Shown: in pieces, positions 23,887 through 33,950 of the stretch
Position numbering within the stretch: the first letter of the stretch is position 1
Layout: each line of letters opens with the position of its first letter
Assembly (NCBI GenBank): GCA_016219005.1
Contig: JACRCN010000077.1
Location: 1 to 46,610, forward strand
Origin: Deltaproteobacteria bacterium
GTDB lineage: Bacteria; Desulfobacterota; Desulfobacteria; Desulfobacterales; SpSt-501
Length of the DNA stretch: 46,610 bases
Direction: 5' to 3'
Made by a program: the position numbers and the translations under genes
Notes under the pieces: generated by a model
The model's database searches: none
Told to the model about the DNA's origin: nothing
Seen by the model: the letters and a program-made list of their open reading frames with translations, nothing else

Positions 23887-25581
23887 ATGGCAACCCATCC
23901 AGGTTCCCGCGGCCCCCTGCGCTCATCCGTCATGACCAAAGGTGTGGATCGCGCCACCCACCGCTCGCTGCTTTATTCCATGGGCTGGCGGCCGGAGCAC
24001 CTCGAAAAACCCCTGGTGGCCGTGGTGAACTCGTTCAACGAGCTCATGCCCGGCCACGTCCACCTGAACGCCCTGTGCCAGGCCATCAAGCTCGGCATCG
24101 CCGAGGCCGGCGGAACCCCGCTCGAGTTCCCCTCCATCGCGGTCTGCGATGGGCTCGCCACCGGTCACACGGGCATGCGCATGCCCATGCCCAGCCGCGA
24201 GCTTATCGCCGACTCGATCGAGCTCATGATCACCGCCCACGCCTTCGACGCCATGGTGCTCCTGACCAACTGCGACAAGGTCACCCCCGGCATGCTGATG
24301 GCGGCAGCCCGGCTGAACATCCCGGCTCTCCTCGTCTCCGGCGGGCCCATGGACACCGGCTGCTTTCACGGTAAGCGCGTCTGCTACAACGACCTGATGG
24401 AGGCCGAAGGCCTGGTGGAACGGGGCAAGATGCCGCCCGAGGAGCTGGCGGCCTTTGAGGAAGTGGCCGTATGGGGGCCGGGCGCCTGCGCCATGATGGG
24501 GACAGCCAACAGCATGAACATCCTGGCCGAGGCCCTGGGCATGACCGTGACCGACAACGCCCTCACCCCGGCCACCTCCGGGGCCCGGATGGCGATCGCC
24601 CGGCGGGCCGGCCGGCAGATCATGGATCTTCACAAGCAGAACATCCTGCCCCGGGACATCCTGACGCCTGCCGCCTTCGAAAACGCCCTGGCCGTGGACA
24701 TGGCCGTGGGCGGCTCCACCAACACCTGCCTGCACCTTCCGGCCATCGCCGCCGAGGCTGGGCTGCCTCTCGGCCTGGCGGAGTTCTCCAAGGCCGCCGC
24801 ACGGGTGCCGCACCTGGTCCTGCTCAAACCCGCCGGCCGGCACTTCCCGCTGGATTTCTACAACGCCGGCGGGGTCGCCGGCCTGATGAAGGAGCTCCTG
24901 GACAACGGCAAGATCCACGGGGAGTGCATGACCGTGACCACCCGGAGCATGGGCGAGAACCTGGCCGCCCGCCGGATCGTCGACGAGGACGTGATCCGGC
25001 CGGTGAAAAACCCGCTCAGCCCGACCGGCGGTCTGGCCATCCTTTCCGGCAGCCTGGCGCCCGAGGGGGCGGTGGTCAAGAAGGCGGCGGTTGCGCCCGA
25101 AATGCTCAAGCACAGCGGCCCGGCGCGGGTCTTCGAACAGGAGGAAGAGGCGCTCGCGGCCATTTTCGGCGGCAAAGTCCAGCCGGGGGACGTGGTGGTG
25201 ATCCGCTACGAAGGGCCCAAGGGCGGGCCGGGCATGCGCGAGCAGCTCCTGCCCACGTCGGCCATCATCGGCATGGGCCTGGGCAAGTCCGTGGCCTTGG
25301 TGACCGACGGCCGCTTCTCCGGCGCCACCCAGGGAGCCTGCGTGGGCCACGTGACGCCCGAGGCCTACCTCGGCGGGCCGATCGCCTTCGTGGAGGAAGG
25401 CGACACCATCGCCATAGACATCCCCGCCGGGAAAATAGACCTGGCCGTACCGCCGGACGTGATCGAGCGGCGGAAAAAGAACTGGCGTGTTCCCGAGCAC
25501 ACCGGCCTGGCAAAGGGAAGCCTGCTCGAGCGCTACCGGCGCCTCGTCGGTCCGGCCACCCGGGGTGCGACCTTTGAGTAA
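23887..25581 (+). CDS. ilvD: Dihydroxy-acid dehydratase / IlvD-Edd family dehydratase
   Basis: A 564-residue IlvD/Edd enzyme, typical length. It has [15 protein letters not shown] (about 47-60), [14 protein letters not shown] with Cys87, [12 protein letters not shown] with Cys129 and Lys131, and [14 protein letters not shown] with Cys201. These are the three cluster-ligand Cys and the metal-binding Lys of the family. It removes water from 2,3-dihydroxy acids to give 2-keto acids. In valine/isoleucine synthesis the substrates are dihydroxy-isovalerate and -methylvalerate. No other ilv gene is near; instead a TRAP transporter precedes it and peptide transporters follow, so a catabolic sugar-acid dehydratase is a real alternative. 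It is preceded by GAAAGGATCATCCT as ribosome site. Confidence 0.88.
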   Translation: MATHPGSRGPLRSSVMTKGVDRATHRSLLYSMGWRPEHLEKPLVAVVNSFNELMPGHVHLNALCQAIKLGIAEAGGTPLEFPSIAVCDGLATGHTGMRMPMPSRELIADSIELMITAHAFDAMVLLTNCDKVTPGMLMAAARLNIPALLVSGGPMDTGCFHGKRVCYNDLMEAEGLVERGKMPPEELAAFEEVAVWGPGACAMMGTANSMNILAEALGMTVTDNALTPATSGARMAIARRAGRQIMDLHKQNILPRDILTPAAFENALAVDMAVGGSTNTCLHLPAIAAEAGLPLGLAEFSKAAARVPHLVLLKPAGRHFPLDFYNAGGVAGLMKELLDNGKIHGECMTVTTRSMGENLAARRIVDEDVIRPVKNPLSPTGGLAILSGSLAPEGAVVKKAAVAPEMLKHSGPARVFEQEEEALAAIFGGKVQPGDVVVIRYEGPKGGPGMREQLLPTSAIIGMGLGKSVALVTDGRFSGATQGACVGHVTPEAYLGGPIAFVEEGDTIAIDIPAGKIDLAVPPDVIERRKKNWRVPEHTGLAKGSLLERYRRLVGPATRGATFE

Positions 25582-25681
25582 AAATATGAAATCGTATTCT
25601 CTTGACTGAAACACCTGCGCCCTGCATTATGCTTTACGCTTATCGTCGGCAGGGGGTGAATGTCGTTTTCGAACCCTTGGA

Positions 25682-26671
25682 ATGTGGGTCGTGTCCTCGC
25701 GCATGCTCAGCATCCGGAACCTCAAGACCTATTTCCGCACTCCCAAGGGCCTGGCCCGGGCCGTGGACGGCGTCAGCCTGGACATCGGCCCCGGCGAAGT
25801 CGTGGGCGTGGTGGGCGAATCCGGATGCGGCAAGTCGGTCATGGCGCTCTCCATCCTGGGGCTCCTGCCCCGGCCGCCCGCCTACTTCGCCGGCGGCGAG
25901 ATCCTTTTCAACGATCAGGACCTCCTGAAATTCAAGCCCGATGAGATGCGCCGACTGCGGGGCAACCAGATCAGCATGATCTTCCAGGAGCCCATGTCGG
26001 CGCTGAACCCGGTCTTCACGGTGGGCAACCAGTTGCAGGAGGTCTTTCAGGTCCACCGCAACCTCGGCCGGGCCGAGGCATTGCAGAACGCAATCGACAT
26101 GCTCGCCAAGGTGGGGGTACCCGCCCCGGAACGGCGGGTCCGGGAATACCCGTACCAGCTCTCCGGGGGCATGCGCCAGCGGGTCATGATCGCCATGGCG
26201 CTGGCCTGCCGGCCGGCGCTCCTTTTGGCCGACGAGCCCACCACGGCACTTGACGTGAGCATCCAGGCCCAGATCATCGAGCTCATGACGGCATTGAAAG
26301 AAGAGCTCGACACCGCCATCCTCCTCATCACCCACGACCTCGGCGTGGTGGCCGAGATCACCCGGCGCGTGGCCGTCATGTACACGGGCAAGATCATGGA
26401 GGAGGCGCCGACGCTCGATCTCTTCGACGCCCCGCTGCACCCTTACACCCGCGGGCTTTTGACCTCCATCCCGCGCGCCGATGCCTCCTTCGAAACCGAG
26501 AGCCTGACCGAAATCAAGGGGGTCGTGCCAAGTGTGGCGGCCCTTCCGCCGGGCTACCACTTCGAGCCCCGCTGCCCGGAGGCGATCGATATCTGCCGGG
26601 CCCAGGCACCCGCGCTGGAAGAGGCCCGGCCCGGACACCGGGTGGCCTGCTGGAGGGCGGCCCATGCCTGA
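25682..26671 (+). CDS. Peptide ABC transporter ATP-binding protein (DppD-like), system 1
   Basis: A 329-residue ATPase of the oligopeptide/dipeptide family. It has Walker A GESGCGKS (about residue 48), the Q-loop [11 protein letters not shown], signature [17 protein letters not shown], Walker [13 protein letters not shown], switch [12 protein letters not shown], and the C-terminal oligopeptide-type extension [18 protein letters not shown] with Cys residues that may bind a cluster in DppD proteins. The start may be ATG 25682 or the internal ATG 25703 (MLSIRNL), neither with a strong ribosome site. It overlaps the next ATPase gene by 8 bp. It is the first gene of peptide system 1. Confidence 0.93.
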   Translation: MWVVSSRMLSIRNLKTYFRTPKGLARAVDGVSLDIGPGEVVGVVGESGCGKSVMALSILGLLPRPPAYFAGGEILFNDQDLLKFKPDEMRRLRGNQISMIFQEPMSALNPVFTVGNQLQEVFQVHRNLGRAEALQNAIDMLAKVGVPAPERRVREYPYQLSGGMRQRVMIAMALACRPALLLADEPTTALDVSIQAQIIELMTALKEELDTAILLITHDLGVVAEITRRVAVMYTGKIMEEAPTLDLFDAPLHPYTRGLLTSIPRADASFETESLTEIKGVVPSVAALPPGYHFEPRCPEAIDICRAQAPALEEARPGHRVACWRAAHA

Positions 26672-27710
26672 GTTGCTCACGGTGCAAAACCTGGTCAAGC
26701 ACTTTCCGGTGCGACGGGGATTCCTGGGCCGGAGGACGGCCGTGGTACACGCCGTGGACGACGTCTCCTTCAGCCTCGGGGAAAACGAAACCCTGGGGCT
26801 CGTGGGCGAGTCGGGCTGCGGCAAGACCACCACCGGATTCAGCATCCTGCGCCTCATCGAGCCCACCTCGGGCGAAGTCTGTTTCCGGGGCGAGAATATC
26901 CTCTCCCTCCCTCCGGAACGGCTGCGCCACCTGCGGCGCCACATGCAGATCGTCTTCCAGGACCCGTTCGGCTCGCTCAACCCGCGCCTGACCGTGGAGC
27001 GGGTCATCGAGGAGCCGCTGCTCAACCACGAGGACCTGAGCGGGGCGGAACGCCGCATCCGGGTGCAGGAGGCGCTCGTCATGGTGGGCCTGCTGCCGGA
27101 GCACATGACCCGCTTCCCGCACGAGTTCTCCGGCGGCCAGCGCCAGCGCATCTGCGTGGCCCGGGCGCTCGTGCTGCGCCCCCGGCTCGTGATCGGCGAC
27201 GAGCCCGTTTCGGCCCTGGACGTTTCGGTGCGCGCCCAGGTCCTGAACCTCATGATCCGGCTGCAGCGCCAGCTCAATCTCTCCTACCTCTTCATCTCCC
27301 ACGATCTGGCGGTCATCCGCTACGTCAGCCACCGCGTCGGGGTGATGTACCTGGGCCAGATCGTGGAGTTGGCCGCAACCAAGGCGCTGTACGCCCGGCC
27401 GCTGCACCCCTACACCTGGGCTCTGCTCTCCGCCGTGCCCGTGCCCGATCCGCGCCGCGCCCGCCAGCGCATCATTCTCGAGGGCGATGTCCCCTCTCCC
27501 ATGAACCCTCCGGCGGGGTGCCGCTTTCACCCCCGCTGCACGGAGGTGAAATCCATCTGCCGGGAGCAAGCCCCGATCATGCGGGTGGTGGAGGACAACC
27601 ACGCGGTCAGATGCCATCTCTATGAAGATGGCGAACCATGGAACCCCGCGCCTCCCCTGCATCGGAAACCGGAGGCGGGCGACAAGCAACCTAAAGGAGG
27701 AAATGCATGA
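26664..27710 (+). CDS. Peptide ABC transporter ATP-binding protein (DppF-like), system 1
   Basis: A 348-residue ATPase starting [16 protein letters not shown] at 26664, inside the end of the DppD gene. It shows Walker [11 protein letters not shown]-loop VFQDPFGSLNPRLTV, signature [15 protein letters not shown], Walker [13 protein letters not shown], switch FISHDLAVIRY, and the C-terminal CRFHPRCTEVKSICREQ extension. DppF-type subunits have the V-S-A-L-D variant next to Walker B, as here. Its last codons overlap the ATG of the binding protein gene by 4 bp. With DppD it forms the heterodimeric motor of the transporter. Confidence 0.94.
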   Translation: MPELLTVQNLVKHFPVRRGFLGRRTAVVHAVDDVSFSLGENETLGLVGESGCGKTTTGFSILRLIEPTSGEVCFRGENILSLPPERLRHLRRHMQIVFQDPFGSLNPRLTVERVIEEPLLNHEDLSGAERRIRVQEALVMVGLLPEHMTRFPHEFSGGQRQRICVARALVLRPRLVIGDEPVSALDVSVRAQVLNLMIRLQRQLNLSYLFISHDLAVIRYVSHRVGVMYLGQIVELAATKALYARPLHPYTWALLSAVPVPDPRRARQRIILEGDVPSPMNPPAGCRFHPRCTEVKSICREQAPIMRVVEDNHAVRCHLYEDGEPWNPAPPLHRKPEAGDKQPKGGNA

Positions 27711-29206
27711 AGAAGAAAACGGCTTCAACGATTCTGGGAATCATGCTGGCTTTGGTTCTGGCCGTCGGGCCGGCCCTGGCCAAGGACAAGAACACTCTGG
27801 TCGTGGTCCAGGAGGCCGAGCCGGTGGGCCTGGACATCATGCAGAGCTCGATCCAGACCACCATGAGCGTCGGCTACAACATCCACGACACCATTCTCAA
27901 GCCCCAGGAGGACGCGACGGTCAAGCCGGGCATGGTGGAGAAATGGGAAAAAGTGGACGATCTGACCTGGAAGTTCACCCTGGTCAAGGGGGCGACCTTC
28001 CACAACGGCGAGCCGATCAATGCGGCCGCGGTGAAATTTTCCTTCGACCGGCTCATGAGCGACGCGCTCAAGAGCCCGCACAAGGGCAAGCTCACCAGTT
28101 TCAAAGGGGTCGAAGTCCTGGACGACCGAACCTTCAAGATGTCGACCTCCCAGCCCTACGCCCCGGGCCTCTACATGCTCGCCCAGTACCTGTTCGTGGT
28201 CCCGCCCGAGTACGTCAAAAAAGTGGGGGATGCCGAATACAACCTGAACCCCGTGGGATCCGGACCCTACAAGTTGGACAAGTGGGTCAAGGGCCAGGAG
28301 ATTCTTTTGACGGCGTATGACAAGTACTACGGCCCCAAGCCGGCCTACCACAAACTGGTCTTCAAGGGCGTGCCCGAGGAGGCCTCCCGCATCGCGTCGC
28401 TGATGACCGGCGAGGCGGACGTGATCAGCGGTGTACCCGTTCAGCAGCGCCAGAAGATCGTGGATTCGGGCAAGGCCTACCTCACCGACCAGATGGGGTC
28501 CATGAACTACCTCGGCCTGAACACCTACGAGAAGCCCTTCAGCGATGTGAAGGTGCGGCAGGCGGTCAACTACGCCGTCAACCGCCCGCTGATCAACAAG
28601 GCGCTCTTCAAGGACAAGGCTATCCTCTGCACCGGCCCCATCAGCCCGCGCACCTTCGGCGCCGACCCAGGTCTCAAGCCCTACGCCTACGACCCGGTCA
28701 AGGCCAAGCTGCTGCTGGCCGAGGCCGGCTACCCGAACGGCTTCGAGACACGGCTGGCCTTCGGCACCTACATGCCCCAGGTCCAGGAGCAGGCCGAGGC
28801 CATCGCGGCCGACCTCGCCAAGGTGGGGATCAAGGTGAAGCTCGAACCTTACGAACGCGCCGTCATGTGGGACAAGTACAAGAATAAACTGCACCAGATG
28901 TACATCTACTTCTGGGACGATGCGCCGGAGCCCGACCGCTACGTGTACTCCCTGTTCCACTCCAAGAGCCGCGACTACTACTACAAGAACGAGCAGGTCG
29001 ACGCACTGCTCGACAAGGGGCGGTCCACCATGGACCCGGCCGCCCGGGCGAAGGTCTACAACGAGATAGACCGGATCCTGTACCAGGACGCCCCGTGGAT
29101 CTATCTCTACGTGATCCCCGAGGTCTACGGCGTCGCAAACGCGGTGGACTACAAGGGTCTGCGCGATGGGTATCTGATCATGAACACGGCCAAACCGAAG
29201 AAGTAA
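27707..29206 (+). CDS. Peptide ABC transporter substrate-binding protein (family 5), system 1
   Basis: A 499-residue extracytoplasmic solute-binding protein of family 5. A Sec signal (MKKKTASTILGIMLALVLAVGPALA, cleavage near residue 25) precedes the mature protein with EPVGLDIMQSSIQTTMSVGYNIHDTI, then a signature region with KFTLVKGATFHNGEPINAAAVKFSFDRL near residue 90-115. It binds peptides, opines or related compounds in the periplasm and delivers them to the two permeases encoded downstream. Ribosome site AAAGGAGG precedes the ATG at 27707, within the last bases of dppF. The ligand cannot be deduced. Confidence 0.94.
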   Translation: MKKKTASTILGIMLALVLAVGPALAKDKNTLVVVQEAEPVGLDIMQSSIQTTMSVGYNIHDTILKPQEDATVKPGMVEKWEKVDDLTWKFTLVKGATFHNGEPINAAAVKFSFDRLMSDALKSPHKGKLTSFKGVEVLDDRTFKMSTSQPYAPGLYMLAQYLFVVPPEYVKKVGDAEYNLNPVGSGPYKLDKWVKGQEILLTAYDKYYGPKPAYHKLVFKGVPEEASRIASLMTGEADVISGVPVQQRQKIVDSGKAYLTDQMGSMNYLGLNTYEKPFSDVKVRQAVNYAVNRPLINKALFKDKAILCTGPISPRTFGADPGLKPYAYDPVKAKLLLAEAGYPNGFETRLAFGTYMPQVQEQAEAIAADLAKVGIKVKLEPYERAVMWDKYKNKLHQMYIYFWDDAPEPDRYVYSLFHSKSRDYYYKNEQVDALLDKGRSTMDPAARAKVYNEIDRILYQDAPWIYLYVIPEVYGVANAVDYKGLRDGYLIMNTAKPKK

Positions 29207-29238
29207 AAGCCATCCCGCTGCGCAAGATGGCTTCAGGG

Positions 29239-29311
29239 TTCGAGGGGTCGAGGGTTCAAGGGTAAAATAAAAAATACACTTTCTGTTCACTTGAACCCTT
29301 GGACCCCTCAA
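29239..29311 (+). repeat. Imperfect inverted repeat between binding protein and permease genes
   Basis: Arm 29239-29260 (TTCGAGGGGTCGAGGGTTCAAG) is matched by 29290-29311 in inverted order with two or three mismatches, around an AT-rich loop with a run of A. It can form a long hairpin and might attenuate transcription after the binding-protein gene, or be a dispersed palindromic repeat. Confidence 0.65.
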
Positions 29312-29373
29312 GCCACCGGCTTCCGCCGGTGGATGGTTTACTTTAATCACAAGGGCAGGCAACGAACTCGATT

Positions 29374-30300
29374 ATGGGCCGCTACCTCCTCAAAAGGCTC
29401 TGGCACACGGTTTACGTGGTCGTGGGCATCTCGATCATCAGCTTCTTCTTCATCCACTTGTCGGGGGACCCGGTGATGCTCATGCTGCCGGGCGATGCCT
29501 CCATGGCGGAAGTCGAGACCCTGCGGCAGCAGCTGGGGTTCAACGACCCGCTCTACGTCCAATACTGGCACTTTGCCAGCCGGGCGGTGACGGGCGATCT
29601 CGGGGTGTCTCTTTACCATCGCGTGCCCGCGATCCGCCTGATCATGGAAAGGCTGCCGGCAAGCCTCGAGCTCGCCGGCGCCGCCATGCTGATTGCGCTG
29701 GTCGTTGCCATCCCCCTGGGGGTCATTTCGGCGGTCAAGCGCGGATCGCTCTGGGACATGTCCTCGATGCTGGGAGCGCTCTTCGGGCTCTCCATGCCCC
29801 ACTTCTGGCTCGGAATCATGCTGATCCTGCTTTTTTCCGTGACCCTGGGGTGGCTGCCCACCTCGGGCCGCGGCACGCTCGCTCAGCTCGTCATGCCGTC
29901 CCTGGCCCTGGGTCTGAGCCTGATGGCCATGTTCGCGCGCCTCACCCGCTCGGTGATGCTGGAGGTCCTGAGCCTGGACTACGTGCGCACCGCCCGGGCC
30001 AAGGGGCTGCGGGAAAAGATCGTCATCGGCAAGCACGCCCTCAGGAACGCCCTGATCCCGCTCGTGACCGTGGCGGGCATGCAGTTCGGGTTTCTCATCG
30101 GCGGCACCGTCATCATCGAAACGGTGTTCGCCTGGCCGGGCGTGGGCCGCCTGGTGGTGCAGGCCATCTTCAGCCGGGATTACCCGCTCGTGCAGGCGAC
30201 GGTACTGGTGCTGGCGGTGATCTTCGTGGTCGTCAACCTGCTGGTGGATCTGATCTATCTTTACCTCGATCCCCAGATCAGCTACCTGGAGCAGAAATGA
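29374..30300 (+). CDS. Peptide ABC transporter permease (DppB-like), system 1
   Basis: A 308-residue inner-membrane permease of the DppB/OppB type: N-terminal helix, then IHLSGDPVMLMLPGDASMAEVETLRQQLGFNDPLYVQYWHF, a conserved periplasmic domain of this family, and five more helices. The coupling loop LSLDYVRTARAKGLREKIVIGKHALRNALIP (about residues 200-230) is the binding-protein-dependent transport motif. Its stop codon overlaps the ATG of the next permease by 4 bp. It forms the channel with the DppC protein. Confidence 0.95.
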   Translation: MGRYLLKRLWHTVYVVVGISIISFFFIHLSGDPVMLMLPGDASMAEVETLRQQLGFNDPLYVQYWHFASRAVTGDLGVSLYHRVPAIRLIMERLPASLELAGAAMLIALVVAIPLGVISAVKRGSLWDMSSMLGALFGLSMPHFWLGIMLILLFSVTLGWLPTSGRGTLAQLVMPSLALGLSLMAMFARLTRSVMLEVLSLDYVRTARAKGLREKIVIGKHALRNALIPLVTVAGMQFGFLIGGTVIIETVFAWPGVGRLVVQAIFSRDYPLVQATVLVLAVIFVVVNLLVDLIYLYLDPQISYLEQK

Positions 30301-31214
30301 ACCGGCCGGCCGCTTCCCCGGAAAGATTCCGGCACCTGCGGGCCTCGCTCAGGCTGTGGGGAGAAACCCTGCGGGCGCTCGCGCGGTCCCCGGGTGCGGT
30401 GGCCGGGGGGGTCCTGTTCGCGCTCATCATCGGTACAAGCATTTGCTTCCAGATTTTCTACACGAAGGACCCCCTGGCGCAGGATCTGCTGGCCCGGTTG
30501 ACGCCGCCGTTCTGGCAGGAGGGAGGCAGCCTCGCCTACCCCCTGGGCACCGACAACCTCGGCCGGGATGTGCTGGTGCGGATCCTCTATGGCAGCCGGG
30601 TCAGCCTGATGGTGGGTTTCGCCTCCGTGCTCGTCGCCTGCGGGGCGGGCATCGCCCTGGGCCTGATCTCGGGCTACTACGGCGGTCGGACGGACAGCGT
30701 GATCATGCGCGTGGCCGACGTCTTCATGGCCTATCCCTTCATGCTGCTCACCATCTCCATCATCGCCGTCCTGGGCAACTCCATTTTCAACCTCATCCTC
30801 GTGCTGGGTCTTTCGGACTGGGTGACCTATGCCCGCACCATCCGCGGCAGCGTGCTCAGCATCAAGGAAAAGGAGTTCGTGCTGGCCGCCCGCAGCGTGG
30901 GTACCCGCAACCGGGTGATCCTGCTGCGGCATGTTTTCCCCAACGTGCTCTCCCCCATCCTGGTGCTCGGCACCGTGCGGGTCGCCAACATCATTATCTG
31001 GGAGAGCGGCCTGTCGTTCCTCGGCATGGGGGTGCCTCCGCCCATGCCCACCTGGGGCCGCATGCTGGCGGAGGGCCGGGTGTACATCACCGATGCCTGG
31101 TGGCTGGTGACGCTGCCGGGACTCGCCATCATGCTGACCATTCTCTCGATCAACCTCTTGGGCGACGGCCTGCGGGATGCGCTGGACCCGCGGCTCAGAA
31201 ACATCCCAGGATAA
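30297..31214 (+). CDS. Peptide ABC transporter permease (DppC-like), system 1
   Basis: A 305-residue permease starting at ATG 30297 within the dppB stop. DppC hallmarks are an N-terminal cytoplasmic segment, YPLGTDNLGRDVLVRILYGSRVSLMVG, the coupling loop EKEFVLAARSVGTRNRVILLRHVFPNVLSPI, and ESGLSFLGMGVPPPMPTWGRML near the end. It is the partner of DppB and the last transporter gene of system 1. The next gene, saccharopine dehydrogenase-like, starts 20 bp later, so it is probably in the same operon. Confidence 0.95.
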   Translation: MNRPAASPERFRHLRASLRLWGETLRALARSPGAVAGGVLFALIIGTSICFQIFYTKDPLAQDLLARLTPPFWQEGGSLAYPLGTDNLGRDVLVRILYGSRVSLMVGFASVLVACGAGIALGLISGYYGGRTDSVIMRVADVFMAYPFMLLTISIIAVLGNSIFNLILVLGLSDWVTYARTIRGSVLSIKEKEFVLAARSVGTRNRVILLRHVFPNVLSPILVLGTVRVANIIIWESGLSFLGMGVPPPMPTWGRMLAEGRVYITDAWWLVTLPGLAIMLTILSINLLGDGLRDALDPRLRNIPG

Positions 31215-31234
31215 TTCAAAAGGAGCATCTCTCA

Positions 31235-32404
31235 ATGAAAGCACTCGTTCTCGGCCTCGGCCTTCAAGGCAAAGCCGCGGTCCATGACCTCGAACACTGC
31301 ACGGCCGTCACGCAGATCGTGGCCGCGGACATCGCGGCCGACAAGGCCCGGGCTTACATCGCGCAGAAAGGCTACCGGAAAGTGCGGGTCGTACCGTTGA
31401 ATGCGGCGCAGCCGGAACTTCTGGAGCAACTACTGCGGGAGGTCGATCCTCACGTCGTGGTCTGCATGCTGCCGCCGGACTTTCAGACGGGCATCGCCCG
31501 GGCCGCGATCGGTGCCGGCGTGCCGTTTGTCAGCTCCAGCTACGCCGGGTCCCTGCCGGAGCTCGACGGGCTGGCGCAGGCAAAGGGAGTCACCGTTCTG
31601 CCCGAGATGGGCATGGACCCCGGCATCGACCTGATCCTGGGCCGGCTTGCCGTCGATGAGCTGGACGTGGTGCATGGCATGCGATCTTATGGAACCGGGC
31701 TGCCGGAGCCGGCCTGCGCCGCCGACAACCCCATCCATTACAAAATCACCTGGACCTTCGAGGGCGTTCTCAAGGCTTACATGCGCCCGGCCCGTTTCCT
31801 GAGGGACGGCAAGGAGATGACGATTCCCGGCGGCCAGATATTCCGCAAGGAGAACGGCCACACCCTCGACGTCCCGGGCGTCGGCGCCATGGATGCCTAC
31901 TACAACGGAGACGCCCTTCACTACATCGATGTCTTCGGCCTGGGCTCTGAACTCAGGGAAATGGGCCGCTTCGCCACGCGCTGGCCGGGCCACAACCAGT
32001 TCTGGGATGTGATGGCCGAATTGGGCTTCCTGGACGAGGCCCGGACCCGGATTGGAAATACCGAGATCTCGCCGCGCCGGTTTGTCCTGGAGCATCTCAC
32101 GCCCCGGCTCCAGTTCCAGGATAGCGAGCGGGACATGGTCATCATCCACGTGGAGGCCTGGGGATTAAAAAACAGCAGGCCGCTGCGGGTCGCCTATGAG
32201 CTGATCGACTACCGGGATCTGGCCACCGGCTTTTTCGCCATGAACCGCACGGTCGGATTCACCAGCAGCATCGCCGCCCAGCTGATCCTGGCCGGCAAGA
32301 TCCGGAAGGCAGGGGTGCTCACCCCGGTCCGCGACGTGCCGGCGCTGGAAGTGGTGCGGGAGTTGGAGCAGCGCGGCATGAAGGTCCAACGCCGGGTGGA
32401 ATGA
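31235..32404 (+). CDS. Saccharopine dehydrogenase family protein
   Basis: A 389-residue protein resembling the saccharopine dehydrogenase half of the eukaryotic aminoadipate semialdehyde synthase. It has an N-terminal Rossmann fold (MKALVLGLGLQGKAAVHDL), VVCMLPPDFQTGIARAAIGAGVPFVSSSY, EMGMDPGIDLILG and GLPEPACAADNPIHYKITWTFEGVL. The enzyme would oxidise saccharopine to glutamate and aminoadipate semialdehyde. Start ATG 31235 follows AAAAGGAGC. The neighbour downstream is the matching lysine-ketoglutarate reductase, so the two form a split lysine degradation pair. A different opine-like substrate remains possible. Confidence 0.88.
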   Translation: MKALVLGLGLQGKAAVHDLEHCTAVTQIVAADIAADKARAYIAQKGYRKVRVVPLNAAQPELLEQLLREVDPHVVVCMLPPDFQTGIARAAIGAGVPFVSSSYAGSLPELDGLAQAKGVTVLPEMGMDPGIDLILGRLAVDELDVVHGMRSYGTGLPEPACAADNPIHYKITWTFEGVLKAYMRPARFLRDGKEMTIPGGQIFRKENGHTLDVPGVGAMDAYYNGDALHYIDVFGLGSELREMGRFATRWPGHNQFWDVMAELGFLDEARTRIGNTEISPRRFVLEHLTPRLQFQDSERDMVIIHVEAWGLKNSRPLRVAYELIDYRDLATGFFAMNRTVGFTSSIAAQLILAGKIRKAGVLTPVRDVPALEVVRELEQRGMKVQRRVE

Positions 32405-32509
32405 GAAGTGCAGAAGCTCAAAGCTGAAAGCTCGAAGCTAAAATACAAGAAGCTATCCTAAAGCGGAAACCGTGGAGACCGTTCAGCGTCGTACGCGGAG
32501 AGGGAATCG

Positions 32510-33832
32510 ATGAAAGTTGGTATCCGAAACGAAGACAAAAGCCGGTGGGAGCGGAGGGTGCCGCTGGTGCCCTCCGACCTGGCAGCTCTCAGAGACGCCG
32601 GCATCGATGCCGTGGTGCAGGCCAGTTCCCACCGGGCCTTTGCCGATGACGAATTCACTCAGGCCGGAGTGCCCGTCCAAAAAGATCTGGGCGACTGCAA
32701 CGTCATCATCGGCATCAAGGAAATCCCTCCGGCCAAACTGGAGGCCGGCAAGGTGTATCTCTACTTTGCCCACGTCTTCAAGGGCCAGCCAGCCAACATG
32801 CCCATGCTGCGGCGCCTGCTGGAGCTGAAGACCACCCTGCTGGACTACGAGCGCATCGTGGACGCGAAAAACCGCCGCCTTATTTTCTTCGGCCGCCACG
32901 CCGGCCTGGCCGGCATGATCAACACGCTGTGGTCGCTGGGCAAACGCCTGGAAGTCGAAGGCATCCCGTCTGCCTTCAGCCGCCTGAAACAGGCCCGCGT
33001 CTATGCCGACCTGTCGGGCGCGCGTGAGGACCTGGGAAGGATCGCCGCGCGTATCGCTGCCGACGGAGTCCCCGAGGCGATTCACCCCCTGGTGGTGGGC
33101 TTCACCGGGTACGGCAACGTGTCCCAGGGAGCCCAGGAGATCCTGGACCTCCTGCCGGTCCGGACGATTTCACCCGCCGAGCTTAAAAGCGTGGCGCACG
33201 ACCGCGCCCGCGATGCCCGGGTGATCTACAAGGTCGTGTTCAAGGAGGCGGACCTGATCGAACCGCTGGAAGCAGGCAAGGTCTTCGATCTGGACGATTA
33301 CTACCGCAAGGGAACCGGTGGGTATCGCAGTGTTTTTAATCGCTATCTGAATGATATCTCCGTCCTGGTCAACTGCGTCTACTGGGATGGGCGCTACCCG
33401 CGGCTGCTCACCCTGCCCCAGTGCCGCACCCTTTGGGCGCCCGGCCGAAGCCCCAAGCTCAAGGTCATCGGCGACATCGCCTGCGACGTGAACGGCTCGG
33501 TCGAATGCACCGTCAAGCCCACCGATCCGGGGAACCCGGTTTACGTCTACGAGCCCGGAACGGACAAGGCAATAGACGGCTTCGCTGGCGACGGCCCGGT
33601 CATGATGGCCGTGGAAATCCTGCCGTCCGAAATCCCGCGTGAATCCTCCACCGCCTTCAGCCGCGTTCTGAAACAGTTCCTGCCGCACCTGGCAATGGCC
33701 GATTTGTCGAAGCGCTTTGCCGATCTCGCGCTGCCGCCGGAACTCAAGCGCGCCATGATCGTTCACCGGGGCGAACTGACGCCTGACTATGCCTATTTGA
33801 ATTCGTTTCTGGCGTCCGCTGCCCGGCCCTGA
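32510..33832 (+). CDS. Lysine-2-oxoglutarate reductase-like protein (saccharopine-forming)
   Basis: A 440-residue protein with the N-terminal AlaDH/PNT-like fold. It starts MKVGIRNEDKSRWERRVPLVPSDLAALRDAG; the GIR-x-E-DK-x-x-WERR-x-PL signature is that of the lysine-ketoglutarate reductase (LKR) domain of aminoadipate semialdehyde synthase. IIGIKEIPPAKLEAGKVYLYFAHVFKGQ and LIFFGRHAGLAGMINTLWSLG are also typical, and a dinucleotide-binding VVGFTGYGNVSQGAQEIL occurs near residue 200. It condenses lysine and 2-oxoglutarate to saccharopine with NAD(P)H. It lies 105 bp after saccharopine dehydrogenase. A ribosome site (GAGAGGGAATCG) precedes the ATG. Confidence 0.88.
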   Translation: MKVGIRNEDKSRWERRVPLVPSDLAALRDAGIDAVVQASSHRAFADDEFTQAGVPVQKDLGDCNVIIGIKEIPPAKLEAGKVYLYFAHVFKGQPANMPMLRRLLELKTTLLDYERIVDAKNRRLIFFGRHAGLAGMINTLWSLGKRLEVEGIPSAFSRLKQARVYADLSGAREDLGRIAARIAADGVPEAIHPLVVGFTGYGNVSQGAQEILDLLPVRTISPAELKSVAHDRARDARVIYKVVFKEADLIEPLEAGKVFDLDDYYRKGTGGYRSVFNRYLNDISVLVNCVYWDGRYPRLLTLPQCRTLWAPGRSPKLKVIGDIACDVNGSVECTVKPTDPGNPVYVYEPGTDKAIDGFAGDGPVMMAVEILPSEIPRESSTAFSRVLKQFLPHLAMADLSKRFADLALPPELKRAMIVHRGELTPDYAYLNSFLASAARP

Positions 33833-33950
33833 GTTCCCGGGGCCCCGGTTGAAATTGATATGAATTTGCCATTTCACTGCTTTTTCTTCTGAATACTTGC
33901 AACCGACCCGCTGACGGCGCGCGCGGGTACAGTTTTTATCTGAGGGAAAA

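Noticed and set aside
23923-25614. 563-codon minus-strand open frame opposite ilvD
   Set aside because: Antisense artefact of GC-rich codon use; ilvD on the plus strand has all cluster ligands.
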